The position numbers and the translations under genes were made by a program. 37,777 nucleotides of DNA from UBA9732 sp045116915 (GTDB lineage: Bacteria > Spirochaetota > Spirochaetia > Sphaerochaetales > Sphaerochaetaceae), in NCBI GenBank assembly GCA_045116915.1, contig JBGUMQ010000019.1:1-37777 (forward strand), read 5' to 3'. Below are positions 15,852 to 24,656 of this stretch, in pieces. The notes under the pieces are model-generated. The model did not search any database, had not been told where the DNA came from, and saw nothing but the letters and a program-made list of their open reading frames with translations. Positions within the stretch are counted from its first letter, which is position 1, and every line of letters begins with the position of its first letter.

Positions 15852-16943
15852 TCAGAACATTGCGGTCAGGCAAAGGGGAATCGCACAGGAGAACTTGTTT
15901 GTGACATCCTTGGCCAGGTCGAGCTTGAGGTTGACTCCGATGGTTCCGGAAATGTTGTCGTTGACGACGAATCCGGTACCTACATCTGCGACGATGAGTC
16001 CTGTGCCTGTTCCGGGACCGACCAGCTGGCAGTCACCCCATGCGAATCCGCCGGCAGTCTGTGCATAGCCGTAGTTGCTGAACCAGTTGAGCTTGACGAA
16101 CGGTGTGAGCTTATCGGTTGCGAAGTATGAGAACCTGAGTCCGAGCCTGTTGCCCATTGTCTCTCCGGTGTAGAGACGCAGGAGCAGGGCATCGTAGAGC
16201 TCGATCAGGAAGTTGTCGGTGAGGTAGCTGCCGTACACATCGAGCCTGTGCTGGACGATGCTGGTGTTGGCGAGGATGAGTGTGTAGCCTGCGACAGCCT
16301 CGAGGTTCTCTGTTCCGAGGTACTCTCCCTGGACGCTGAATGTTTTGACCTCTCCGTCGTTGTACATGTTCAGACAGAGCTCTGTCGGTACCAGTGCGAT
16401 CTCAGCGGAGAACTTGAACTCCATGGGGATCTCGTAGACGGCGGCGAGGACTGCTGTCTTCCACGGCTTCTTGGGCTCCTGACCCATGGACATACCGGCG
16501 ATGATCTGCAGGTCGTCGAACTGCATGTCGAAATAGATCCTGTTCCTTCCCTGCTCGAAGAGACCTGCTCCCATGAGCGGCTCCCAGCTGACAGTCTCGG
16601 CATAGAGCTCGTATGCGGTGTTACCGATGCACATCTTCAGCCAGTCGGTGAGCTTTGCGTTGATTTCCCATCCGTGGACCTCGACTGCGGCTCCGGGATA
16701 CTTCTCGTCGGGCATCCTGAAGCGGATGTTCAGAAGAGCGGATCCGCGGGCACCGGAAAGTGTCGCGTTCATGTCTGCGAAGACGGTCTCGTCGGCACCG
16801 CCGATCGAGAATCCGACGGGAATCTCATGTGTCGGGTCGACATTAAAGCCATACTGCATGATGGTGTCGATTGTCACGTTGATCCCTGCGAATGCAGCGA
16901 AGGCGATCAGCACGAAAAGTACGGTTGCAATCAGTTTCTTCAT
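15852..16943 (-). CDS. Predicted outer-membrane beta-barrel protein
   Basis: 363 residues from the ATG at 16943 (AAAAGGAGAAAG before it; the upstream in-frame ATG has no site). A type I signal peptide ends A-F-A before Gly. The mature sequence is a series of short amphipathic strands with aromatic belts (YGSYLTDNFLIELY, RLGLRFSYFATDKLTPFVKLNWFSNYG) and ends in Phe, the typical last residue of outer-membrane proteins. I cannot place it in a named porin family. Its position directly after the sugar-uptake genes and regulator suggests it provides outer-membrane passage for the same substrate, which is inference. Confidence 0.72.
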   Translation of the reverse strand: MKKLIATVLFVLIAFAAFAGINVTIDTIMQYGFNVDPTHEIPVGFSIGGADETVFADMNATLSGARGSALLNIRFRMPDEKYPGAAVEVHGWEINAKLTDWLKMCIGNTAYELYAETVSWEPLMGAGLFEQGRNRIYFDMQFDDLQIIAGMSMGQEPKKPWKTAVLAAVYEIPMEFKFSAEIALVPTELCLNMYNDGEVKTFSVQGEYLGTENLEAVAGYTLILANTSIVQHRLDVYGSYLTDNFLIELYDALLLRLYTGETMGNRLGLRFSYFATDKLTPFVKLNWFSNYGYAQTAGGFAWGDCQLVGPGTGTGLIVADVGTGFVVNDNISGTIGVNLKLDLAKDVTNKFSCAIPLCLTAMF

Positions 16944-17015
16944 TTCTTTCTCCTTTTGATACTCTGAAACCAAACTATCAAATTGTTTTTTTGTTTTCTA
17001 TCCGATATCAGACCA

Positions 17016-18020
17016 TCAGACTGACGATCTGACTATCAACTGTGGTTCATATACGAACTTGTTGGGTTTGTATTCCTCCGTTCCTTCCAGAAGCCTTACC
17101 ATCCTGGCGTATCCGTTCTTGCCGATCTGGAAGAGCGGCTGCCTGATGCTGGTGAGCGGCGGGTCCACCAGGGATGACGAGAATATGTCGTCATATCCGA
17201 TTATCGCAAGCTCCTCCGGAATCCTCACATGCATGGTCTTGGCCTCCTGCATGATTCCGGATGCCACTATGTCTCCTGCCGCGCAGAAGATCCCGTCGAT
17301 GTCGGTTCCGTAGCGCTGCATGCGCTTGAAGACGATCTGGCCTTCCTCGAAGTAGTAGTCCTCGATGTAGAAGACATTGCGGCTGTTGAACTTCAGGTCA
17401 TGGTCCTTGAGGGCCTGGAGGAAACCTTCCTTCCTCTCCTTCTGTGACAGGCCCAGTTCATCTCTGGTGCTGTCGCCCAGGACCAGTGCCAGGTTCTTGC
17501 GGCCCGAATTGATCAGGTGCTCGGTTGCCATGTAGGCGCCATGGTAGTTGTCCATGGTTATCTCTATGGCGCCTTCCGCCTGCTCGTCTATCACTATCAT
17601 GGGACACTTGTTCTCATTGTAGAGCCTGACGACCTCGGGGGACGGGCTTATGGAGAGCAGGATCACTCCGTCGGCATGCTTTCCCAGACAGATGTCGGTC
17701 AGCACCTGGTCGTTCTTCGACAGCGTGGCGAAGAGGTTGATCACATACTCCGTCTCCGTGGAGCGGATGCTCTGCTCTATCCCCTTCAGGATCTCCATCT
17801 CGAATGTGCTGGAGAAGAAGTTCGCCACAACGCCGATGACATATGTCTTTCCGCTGACAAGCGACCTTGCCAGGTGGTTCGGATGGTAGTTCAGCTGCTT
17901 GGAAGCCGCAAGGACCTTCTTCTTGGTCTCTTCCGTGATGCTCGGCGAATTGCGCAGTGCCAGTGAGACTGTAGTATGTGAAACGCCGGCCAGACGCGCG
18001 ACATCCTTGATTGTTACCAT
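17016..18020 (-). CDS. LacI-family transcriptional regulator
   Basis: 334 residues. Start at 18020 was chosen because the HTH begins there (VTIKDVARLAGVSHTTVSLA, residues 2-20) and GGGGAGA precedes it. The hinge helix LARSL (50-54) has the Leu that in PurR/LacI intercalates at a central CpG, matching the CG-centred palindromes in this window. The rest is a periplasmic-binding-protein-like sugar-sensing domain (YVIGVVANFFSSTFEMEILKG, FCAAGDIVASGIMQEA, AIIGYDDIFSSSLVDPPLTS). It follows the second TIM-barrel lipoprotein by 17 nt and lies in the operon that starts with the sugar-binding protein at 24400, so it would regulate its own operon. Being the only DNA-binding sugar regulator here, it is the candidate for all four operators. 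Confidence 0.93.
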   Translation of the reverse strand: MVTIKDVARLAGVSHTTVSLALRNSPSITEETKKKVLAASKQLNYHPNHLARSLVSGKTYVIGVVANFFSSTFEMEILKGIEQSIRSTETEYVINLFATLSKNDQVLTDICLGKHADGVILLSISPSPEVVRLYNENKCPMIVIDEQAEGAIEITMDNYHGAYMATEHLINSGRKNLALVLGDSTRDELGLSQKERKEGFLQALKDHDLKFNSRNVFYIEDYYFEEGQIVFKRMQRYGTDIDGIFCAAGDIVASGIMQEAKTMHVRIPEELAIIGYDDIFSSSLVDPPLTSIRQPLFQIGKNGYARMVRLLEGTEEYKPNKFVYEPQLIVRSSV

Positions 18021-18037
18021 CAACTCTCCCCTTCCGT

Positions 18038-18928
18038 TTACTTGGCCGTCTTGTCGATCACTTTGCTGAGCGTCATGTCGACCCAGATGATTCCGACATC
18101 GTTGCCTGAGTTGCATGCATCGACGATGGCCTGACCGAACTCCTTTGCAGGATCGGAGTACTGGTTCCAGATCCATGTGTCGGCATCGTAGCCGATCTGG
18201 AACATGACGGGATTGGGCGCATAGTATCTGGCCCAGTCGGAGAATTCCTCCAACACATGGTCCATGTTGTCGAACTGCTGGCTGTCGTTGACGTAGACAA
18301 GTCCTTCCATTGGCGACGGGAGGTAGCTCTGCATCCAGTGCTTCACGAAGACGGTGTAGTCCTTGTTGTAGCTCTGGACCTTGGCCAGGACCTTCCTGGC
18401 ATCGCTGTTGCTGAGCTTGGTGCCTTCATCCCTACCCTCGATGGGCTTGTGCCACTCGACATCTATGCCGAAACCCTTGACGCAGGAATGGTGGCTGTAC
18501 TGTTTCATGACAATATCCGCAAGGGTGACCAGGTCCGCATAACCGGGCTCTACCTGGAGCCATACATCTATGCCGAGCTCGTCGCACTTGTCCAGATAGG
18601 ATTCGTACCTGTCGTCGTCGCTACCGTAGATGTTGTCGTACTTTCCCTTGACGGGGAAATACAGACCGCAACTGTCGTCATGAATCTCACCTACGATGAG
18701 CACGTAGGCGCCGTTGCTTCCCTCATAGCGGGCCTCCATCTTCTCGGCGAATCCGGCCATGGTGGTCGGGTCTGGGAAGTTCTTCCCGTAACTCTTCCTC
18801 ATTCCGTAGGTGGATATCCTTATTCCTGCCCACTTCACGGTGCAGGGCTCCTCGATGTTTTCATCGCATGATGACAGGATAAGTGAAACAGCCATGATCA
18901 GCGCAATGACGATAAATGTCTTCTTCAT
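18038..18928 (-). CDS. TIM-barrel-like lipoprotein B (possible glycosidase)
   Basis: 296 residues, lipobox L-S-S-C (Cys21). It is a clear paralogue of the next gene upstream, sharing VxWAGxRxSxYG near the start, WLQVEPG at 123-129, VKGFGIDVEW at 150-159, VFVKHW, VNDSQ and NPVMFQIGY at 239-247. The GFGIDVEW strand, with Asp156 and Glu158, resembles the DxxDxDxE barrel strand of GH18 but lacks its first Asp. I do not recognise a named family. The upstream gene stops 4 nt before the ATG and the two are translationally close. A surface or periplasmic enzyme or binding protein acting on the oligosaccharide taken up by the ABC importer is inferred from position only. Confidence 0.7.
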   Translation of the reverse strand: MKKTFIVIALIMAVSLILSSCDENIEEPCTVKWAGIRISTYGMRKSYGKNFPDPTTMAGFAEKMEARYEGSNGAYVLIVGEIHDDSCGLYFPVKGKYDNIYGSDDDRYESYLDKCDELGIDVWLQVEPGYADLVTLADIVMKQYSHHSCVKGFGIDVEWHKPIEGRDEGTKLSNSDARKVLAKVQSYNKDYTVFVKHWMQSYLPSPMEGLVYVNDSQQFDNMDHVLEEFSDWARYYAPNPVMFQIGYDADTWIWNQYSDPAKEFGQAIVDACNSGNDVGIIWVDMTLSKVIDKTAK

Positions 18929-18931
18929 AGG

Positions 18932-19897
18932 TTATTTTCCGTACTTCATGGCCGTCTTCAGGCTGAAGTCGACCCATATGATACCCACATGCTGGCCGTC
19001 CTTGACGTCCTCCGCAAGCAGGTCCCCCAACTCCTTCTTCGGGTTGTCCAGCTTTCCCCAGACGGAATAGTCGGCGGGATAGCCGATCTGGAACATGACG
19101 GGGTTCGGATAATAGCGGTTGGCCCAGTCGGTGAAGAAGCTCTTCATGCTGTCCAGGCTCTTGAAGTACTGGCTGTCGTTGACGAAGATGATGTCCGAAC
19201 GGTATGTCGGCGGCATCCAGTTGGCATCCCAGTGCTTGAAGAACACCGTGAAGCGCGGATCCACGCTCTTGACCGCCTCATCGATCTCCTTGGCGAGCTC
19301 GTCGGTGATCTTGGTGCCGTAACCGTTGGTTCCCTGTGTCTTGTACCACTCGACATCCACGCCGAAGCCCTTGACGCACTTGCGGTCCTTGTAGTACTCC
19401 ATCGTGGCCTTGGCCAGCTCGACAAGATCGCAGTCGCCGGGCTCGACCTGAAGCCAGACGGAATAGCCTCTCTCGTCGCACATGTCCAGGAATTCCTTGT
19501 TCATGTCTGCGGGGAAGTCCTCGACGCCCTCTATCGTCCTTCCGACCGGGAAGTTGACAGAGCATCTCTGCTTTCCCTCGTTACCGGTGATGGATCCGAC
19601 GATCCAGACGAATGTAGGGATCGATCCCTCGTATTCGGCACCCATGCGGGCTCCATACTCGATCCACTCGGTCGCGGTAGGCTCCTTCTTGAACATGGCT
19701 TCCTTCCAACCGTAGTCGGATCTCCTGCATCCCGCCCATGTGACGGCGGCGGTCTTCTCCGCCGGAATGCTGGGGCCGTAGTCGGGCCTTGCCTCTGCTT
19801 TCTCTGTCTTCTTGCATGAGACGGCAACGAAGAGCACCGCGAGTACCGCGGCGACAAAAAGAACGGAAACAGCAATCTTCTTCATCTTTCTATTCAT
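18932..19897 (-). CDS. TIM-barrel-like lipoprotein A (possible glycosidase)
   Basis: 321 residues, signal with Cys28 (A-V-S-C). Start at 19897 is supported by AAAAGGTGA, which overlaps the previous gene's stop. The core matches its neighbour: VTWAGCRRSDYG at 52-63, WLQVEPG at 148-154, VKGFGVDVEW at 175-184 (Asp181, Glu183), VFFKHW at 218-223, VNDSQYF and NPVMFQIGYPAD. The two candidate acids, conserved aromatic residues and alternating strand/helix pattern fit a (beta/alpha)8 glycosidase, but I know no family by this signature and the enzyme role is a hypothesis. The tandem pair probably arose by duplication and then diverged, the other copy having lost about 15 residues in the 105-130 region. 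Confidence 0.7.
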   Translation of the reverse strand: MNRKMKKIAVSVLFVAAVLAVLFVAVSCKKTEKAEARPDYGPSIPAEKTAAVTWAGCRRSDYGWKEAMFKKEPTATEWIEYGARMGAEYEGSIPTFVWIVGSITGNEGKQRCSVNFPVGRTIEGVEDFPADMNKEFLDMCDERGYSVWLQVEPGDCDLVELAKATMEYYKDRKCVKGFGVDVEWYKTQGTNGYGTKITDELAKEIDEAVKSVDPRFTVFFKHWDANWMPPTYRSDIIFVNDSQYFKSLDSMKSFFTDWANRYYPNPVMFQIGYPADYSVWGKLDNPKKELGDLLAEDVKDGQHVGIIWVDFSLKTAMKYGK

Positions 19898-19901
19898 ACA
19901 A

Positions 19902-20828
19902 TCACCTTTTCAGTGTGTTTTTCACAATGTCGATCCGGCACTTGTCTCCGGCAAGATCCTCCCATTTGTAGAGGACGACGCCTTCGGACCTGCCTTCAAG
20001 GGAAAGCTCCAGGACCTTCCCGAATTCTTCGGCACCCATCGGATCCTTCCTGTAGGCCTCTTTGACCTGTATGGAAGGAAGGACATGGGCGCATCCCTGA
20101 TCCTCCATGTCTTTGAGCAATTCCCTTACATGGGAAGGCTCCAGGCGCATCATGTGGTGGTAGATCATGGGTGTCAGATAATCGCCTGTTTCGGACAGGA
20201 CACCGAAATCCTGCCCTATTATCTCCCTGATTGCGCCATCGAACATGTTTCCTGTCCATGGTACGCAATGGATCCCCATCCTGACTGACGGCTTCAGTCC
20301 GCGTGCTGATGCACACAGGTCTGCGGCAGTCTCCCCGATCAGCTTCCGGCGCCACTGCCCTATGGTCGGGAACGCCTTCTGCTGCTCCGTACACCTGGGA
20401 CAGAAGCAACTCTGCGGCAGCTCCCATGCCTCCGTGTGCGGGTCGGTTGTCTCCCAGAACTGGAAGAACCTTATGAAATCCAGCGAAACCCCGGGAGGAT
20501 CGTATGTGCGGATGTCGTCCGCGATCCTCCTCCGGACGCTGTCCAGATGCGCTGCGTCCGTCGGACAGGCGAAGCGCACCCAGTCGACGTGGGCGGGTTT
20601 TCCATCCTTCAGCGTGGCGAACCCGTACGGCTCGTCAGGCTGCAGGAGGAACACCGGCTCGACTATGTTCCAGAAGAACCCACGCCTGGTGAGTTCTTCC
20701 GTGAAAGCCTTGTCCAGTGCTCCCCTGCCCAGGAAAACGGTGTTGAAGCCGCACTCCTCCATGAGGTCCAGGTTCCTGCTGTCGCAGAAACCCGGATCGT
20801 ACAGCTTGACACCGTAGTATCTGTCCAT
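19902..20828 (-). CDS. Cytosolic TIM-barrel protein, glycosidase-like, unknown substrate
   Basis: 308 residues with no signal peptide. The N-terminus (YYGVKLYDPGFCDSRNLDLM) and repeated strand-helix units suggest a (beta/alpha)8 barrel. A possible active-site strand is GVSLDFIRFFQFWE (113-126), with Asp117 and Glu126, followed by a CxxC pair at 142-145 (C-F-C-P-R-C), which may bind a metal. Near the end are MIYHHMM and VVLYKWEDL. It resembles uncharacterised glycoside-hydrolase-like families, but I cannot name one. It lies 3 nt after the second permease gene, so it belongs to the uptake operon and may process the imported sugar. Confidence 0.68.
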   Translation of the reverse strand: MDRYYGVKLYDPGFCDSRNLDLMEECGFNTVFLGRGALDKAFTEELTRRGFFWNIVEPVFLLQPDEPYGFATLKDGKPAHVDWVRFACPTDAAHLDSVRRRIADDIRTYDPPGVSLDFIRFFQFWETTDPHTEAWELPQSCFCPRCTEQQKAFPTIGQWRRKLIGETAADLCASARGLKPSVRMGIHCVPWTGNMFDGAIREIIGQDFGVLSETGDYLTPMIYHHMMRLEPSHVRELLKDMEDQGCAHVLPSIQVKEAYRKDPMGAEEFGKVLELSLEGRSEGVVLYKWEDLAGDKCRIDIVKNTLKR

Positions 20829-20831
20829 GGA

Positions 20832-22040
20832 TCAGCCCTTGACACCCGAGATGACCGTGCCCTGGATGAAGAACTTCTGGAAGAAGAAGAACATCAGGAT
20901 CGGCGGCACGAGCATCATGACGGTCGCGGCGGCCTTGAGGGCGCTGTTGTTGAAGTACTTGGCATCGAACGATGTCAGACCCAGGGCAACAGGATACAGC
21001 TTCTGGTCCTGCAGGTAGATCAACGAGTAGAAGTAGTCGTTCCACCAGAACACCGCGGTCGAAAGCGTGATCGTCAGCATGACTGCCGTCGACTGGGGTA
21101 CGATGACCTTCACCAGGATTCCGACAGCTCCGCATCCGTCGATCTTCGCGGCCTCGTCCAGCTCAAGCGGCAGACCCATGAAGAACTGTCTCATGAGGAA
21201 GACGTTCCACGGGCTGGCTGCGAAGTACGCGGCCACGGTCAGCGGCAGGTACGTGCCGTACCAACCCAGCTTGGTGTAGATGATGAAGCTCGGGATCAGG
21301 GAGACCTGCGCCGGAAGCATCATGGTCGACAGCAGGACGATGAACATCCAGTTGCGACCCTTGAACTTGAACCGCGAGAAACCGTATGCGACAAGTGTGC
21401 TGGAAAGCAGGGCTCCGATGGTGTTGATCACGACCAGGATGATCGAGTTGATCACGTAGCGGCCGAAATCACCCTTCGAAAGGGCATCGGGATAGTTGGA
21501 CCAGGTGAACTTGACAGCCTTGACGCGCTGCTCTTCCGATGCGGGGATGTCCAGGTGGACGTTGTCCAGATGGTTCTCCTCCAGGTAGATCCACTGGCTT
21601 CCGACCTTTCCGATCTTGGCCACATGCATCTCCTTGCCGTCGATCTCCATCGCATAGACGGAATACGGAGCGGTCTCGAGCCTGAGGTTCTTGGCATCGG
21701 AGAGCGATGCGACGGCCTTGTCGATGTGCTCCTGGTCGATGTTGATCCTCTTTCCCTCTATGGGGACCAGGTTCCTGGCCATCGTTGTGATGACGTTCCA
21801 GAAATCACCGGGTTTGACTTCGGGGACCGTTCTGCTGACCTGCTTGGACGATACCGAGCCGCCGAGCATGGAGACGACCGGGTAGACGATCGCCAACGCG
21901 CAGACCACGATGATGATCATGGCCACTATGGTCCTGCGTCTGGCAAGGCGCCTCTTGGTCATGACACCGACATTGTTGGAGATGACGAATGCCCAGAGGA
22001 AAAGGTTAATGATCACCAGAAAGAATGCAAGGATAATCAT
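20832..22040 (-). CDS. ABC sugar permease, MalG type, with large periplasmic insert
   Basis: 402 residues, against about 280 for typical MalG/UgpE proteins. The EAA loop is present: DEAAKIDGCGAVGILVKVIVPQ from about 295. The C-terminal six-helix part is standard. Two things are added at the N-terminus: an extra hydrophobic segment (1-25) before the usual MTKRRLARRRT start, and a ~130-residue hydrophilic region (about 63-192) between the first classical helix and the next. The ATG at 22040 has GGAGGTGAAGAG and overlaps the previous stop by 4 nt (ATGA), which supports the long form. The insert would face the periplasm, where it could contact the binding protein. Confidence 0.93.
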   Translation of the reverse strand: MIILAFFLVIINLFLWAFVISNNVGVMTKRRLARRRTIVAMIIIVVCALAIVYPVVSMLGGSVSSKQVSRTVPEVKPGDFWNVITTMARNLVPIEGKRINIDQEHIDKAVASLSDAKNLRLETAPYSVYAMEIDGKEMHVAKIGKVGSQWIYLEENHLDNVHLDIPASEEQRVKAVKFTWSNYPDALSKGDFGRYVINSIILVVINTIGALLSSTLVAYGFSRFKFKGRNWMFIVLLSTMMLPAQVSLIPSFIIYTKLGWYGTYLPLTVAAYFAASPWNVFLMRQFFMGLPLELDEAAKIDGCGAVGILVKVIVPQSTAVMLTITLSTAVFWWNDYFYSLIYLQDQKLYPVALGLTSFDAKYFNNSALKAAATVMMLVPPILMFFFFQKFFIQGTVISGVKG

Positions 22041-22945
22041 CTCTTCACCTCCGACTCATAGAATACCCAGAGCTCCGACGACTTGAATGTCAGCAACGTC
22101 AGGATAAGCACTATAACGAACAGGAACCAGGCAAGCGCCGAAGCATAACCCATGTTCCTGAACTGGAACGCGTGCTTGTACAGGTACAGGTTGTAGAACA
22201 TCGTCGAGTCAGCCGGTCCTCCTTTCGTAAGGACCATGGGTTCGGCGAAGTACTGGAACATTCCGATGAGACCCATGATCAGGTTGAAGAAGAAGATCGG
22301 GGTCATCTGCGGGATGGTGACGTGGGTAAGCTGCTGGAACTTGTTGCAACCGTCGATCTCCGCGGCCTCATAGAGGGCCGTGGGTATGCTCTGCAGACCC
22401 GACAGGTAGACGACCATTCCGCCACCGGCTCCCCATACCGAAAGGAACAGGAAGCAGTACAGCGTGTACTTGGGATCCAGGAGCCACTGCGGACCTCGCA
22501 GGCCCGCGGTCCTGAGTATGAAGTTGATCATACCGTACTGGTCGTCGAACATTCCTCTCCAAAGCATCGCGACTACGACACCGCTTATCATCGCCGGCAG
22601 GTAGAAGACCGTTCTCCAGAACTTCATTCCCGGTATCTTCATATTGAGGAGATACGCGAGCATGAAACCGGCGAACAGGCCCAGCGGAAGGCTGATGATA
22701 CCGAACTTGACGGTGATCCAGAGGCTGTGCCACATCTCGCCCTTTGTGAACATCTTCGCGAAGTTGGCGAAACCTACCCACTTCGGCGTATTGATCGTGT
22801 CGTAATCGGTAAAGGCAAGATACATGGAGAAGACCATCGGAATGAATGTGAAAACAAGAAAACCGATGATCCAGGGGGCTATGAATGCATAGCCCTTCCT
22901 GGCGTATCTTTCGGATTGTGTTGCTATCCGTCTTTCTTTACTCAT
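22037..22945 (-). CDS. ABC sugar permease, MalF type
   Basis: 302 residues with six predicted membrane helices (for example IAPWIIGFLVFTFIPMVFSM near 22-41). The EAA motif is YEAAEIDGCNKFQQLTHVTIPQ, the contact to the ATPase. It forms the transmembrane pair with the following MalG-type gene. No ATPase gene is in the window, so a shared multisugar ATPase (MsmK/MalK/UgpC type) encoded elsewhere is expected; that is common for this transporter class. Confidence 0.95.
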   Translation of the reverse strand: MSKERRIATQSERYARKGYAFIAPWIIGFLVFTFIPMVFSMYLAFTDYDTINTPKWVGFANFAKMFTKGEMWHSLWITVKFGIISLPLGLFAGFMLAYLLNMKIPGMKFWRTVFYLPAMISGVVVAMLWRGMFDDQYGMINFILRTAGLRGPQWLLDPKYTLYCFLFLSVWGAGGGMVVYLSGLQSIPTALYEAAEIDGCNKFQQLTHVTIPQMTPIFFFNLIMGLIGMFQYFAEPMVLTKGGPADSTMFYNLYLYKHAFQFRNMGYASALAWFLFVIVLILTLLTFKSSELWVFYESEVKR

Positions 22946-22960
22946 ATACAGTCACCCTGC

Positions 22961-24400
22961 TTATCTTGAAGCCCAGTACTCGTCGAGGATGTCCTGGACC
23001 TCTGTATTCAGGTCTTCGGCGACCTGCTCCGGCGTGTCGTAGAGACCGCTGATGATGGATGCCATTGCGAACTCCATCTCATCCCAGACCTGCGAGTATC
23101 CGGGAACCCAGCTCTCGTTGTTCGGGTTGTCCGCATATGCGCCGGCATCGAGCAGGACCTGCCAGTTGATGTTCGGTCTCTCGGCCTTCTGCTCGTCGAG
23201 CCACTGTGCCTGCAGATCCTTCATCGCGGGGATTCCGCCGTAGTTGTGGTTGAGCCTGGAGTAGACTTCCTCGCTGAAGAGCCACTTGTAGACTTCCCAT
23301 GCCTCTTCGGGATGGTTGCCGCTCTTGGTCATGACGAATGTGTCGATGTTGGTGGCGGAAACGACGTGGCCGTCCATTGCCGGGATCGCACCGATGTTCC
23401 AGCTGAAGTTGGCATCCCATGTCTCGAATGCATAGCTCATCCAGCTGAATGTCTCCCAGACGGCGAGTCTGTTGGATCCGAGCGGGTCGCTGTCGCCGAA
23501 GAGCGATGCGCCTGCGGCTGCATCCGATCTGGGTCTGACCTTCTCGACATAGATCATTCTCTCGAGCTCGGTGAAGGCCTTGATCCACTCAGGGCTGTTC
23601 ATCGTGGCTGTCTTGTAGTCTTCCGACATTCCGAGTGCGACGCTCTTGCCGTTCTCGTCGAAGAACTTTCCGACCCATGCTCTCCACGGGGACCAGTCTG
23701 TTCCGTCATAACCGTACTGTATGACGTTGTCCATGTCGAAGTCGGGATCGTTGGCATCCGCATTCCACATGTCCAGGGTCATCAGACGTGCCTGCTCGTA
23801 GAGCTTGTCGTATGTCCAGTCCTTTGTTCCCCATTCCGTGGGAGGATACTCGAGACCGGCCCTGTCGTAGATGTCCTCGTTGTAGAACAGTGCCGAGGGA
23901 TAGTAGCCGATCGGAAGACCGACGAGCTTCTCCTCTCCGTCGACGTTGTAGCGGTTGCTTTCGACAAGAGCCTCGTCATAGACGGAAAGATCCACCTTGT
24001 CCCTTTCGATGTAGGGTGTGAGGTCTACCCACTGGTCGATGAACTGCGCAACGCCCATGACACCGACAGGTCCGCAGATGTCCGGAGCCATTCCGGCCGC
24101 GACCAGAGTCGTGAACTTCGTCGCCGCATCGGCATAGGGAACTGTGAGGAACTCGAGCTCGATGCCCTTCTCCTTTCCGATTCCTTCATTGAACTCTTTC
24201 TGGAGTTCCTCGTGGACGGCGATCTGTGAGGGATCCGTTCCGGTTCCGAAACCGACCATGATCTGGATCTTCACTTTTTCCTTTGCGGCGGTCTTGGAGG
24301 AACCGCTGGAGGATGACGAATCACCCTTGCTGCATGAAACAACCATAACCGTTGACAATACAAGCAGTATCACCAGAACAACAGCCAATGCTCTCTTCAT
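22961..24400 (-). CDS. ABC sugar-binding lipoprotein (extracellular solute-binding family 1)
   Basis: 479 residues; signal with lipobox V-V-S-C (Cys23) and a Ser-rich linker. The mature domain has the family-1 hallmarks: VKIQIMVGFGTGTDPSQI start, QKEFNEG, a YADAATKFTTLVAAGMAPDI segment and the closing VYKWLFSEE/LNHNYGGIPAMKDL region. It presents an oligosaccharide to the two permeases downstream (15-nt gap to the first). It is the first gene of the operon and diverges from the GH94 phosphorylase; two operator palindromes lie between them. Substrate cannot be read from sequence; the neighbouring GH94/CE4 genes favour a beta-linked disaccharide such as chitobiose or cellobiose. Start supported by GAAGGAGAAG. 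Confidence 0.94.
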   Translation of the reverse strand: MKRALAVVLVILLVLSTVMVVSCSKGDSSSSSGSSKTAAKEKVKIQIMVGFGTGTDPSQIAVHEELQKEFNEGIGKEKGIELEFLTVPYADAATKFTTLVAAGMAPDICGPVGVMGVAQFIDQWVDLTPYIERDKVDLSVYDEALVESNRYNVDGEEKLVGLPIGYYPSALFYNEDIYDRAGLEYPPTEWGTKDWTYDKLYEQARLMTLDMWNADANDPDFDMDNVIQYGYDGTDWSPWRAWVGKFFDENGKSVALGMSEDYKTATMNSPEWIKAFTELERMIYVEKVRPRSDAAAGASLFGDSDPLGSNRLAVWETFSWMSYAFETWDANFSWNIGAIPAMDGHVVSATNIDTFVMTKSGNHPEEAWEVYKWLFSEEVYSRLNHNYGGIPAMKDLQAQWLDEQKAERPNINWQVLLDAGAYADNPNNESWVPGYSQVWDEMEFAMASIISGLYDTPEQVAEDLNTEVQDILDEYWASR

Positions 24401-24507
24401 GTGTGTCTTCTCCTTCTGAACATCGTGTGAGCACAGTCATACCAATTTATTAAATTTGACAAGTGCACTTTTATGGTGTATTCTCCAACTTGAAAAGTCA
24501 AGAATAA

Positions 24508-24521
24508 TTTTCACGTTAAAT
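24508..24521 (-). promoter_or_regulatory. Operator copy 3 (TTTAACGTGAAAA type)
   Basis: Minus strand ATTTAACGTGAAAA, one base from the consensus. It lies 107 bp upstream of the sugar-binding protein ATG and just upstream of a TTGACT that could be a -35 box (24496-24501), although no convincing -10 was found at the right distance. Confidence 0.68.
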
Positions 24522-24622
24522 CTGACATTTTCCGATAAAGTGTCGTTTTATAACGTCTTCTGTTTCATAAAATTATGTTTCAGGGGTGTTTTAAGCGGTT
24601 TACGGCGGTTGCCGGGAATTAC

Positions 24623-24636
24623 TTTTAACGTGAAAA
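24623..24636 (+). promoter_or_regulatory. Operator copy 4 (TTTTAACGTGAAAA)
   Basis: Exact copy of the consensus palindrome, 20 bp before the GH94 ATG. Oriented like copies 1 and 2 relative to the downstream gene; centre-to-centre distance to copy 3 is 115 bp, which would allow repressor looping. Confidence 0.72.
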
Positions 24637-24656
24637 TAAATAAAAACGGGGGTAGT

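Noticed and set aside
18021..18176. N-terminal extension of LacI
   Set aside because: The HTH begins at the second residue of the shorter form, and the extension lies in the coding sequence of the upstream gene.
24456..24656. N-terminal extension of the GH94 protein
   Set aside because: Would start upstream of both operators and adds no family-like residues; the ATG at 24657 has GGGGGT.
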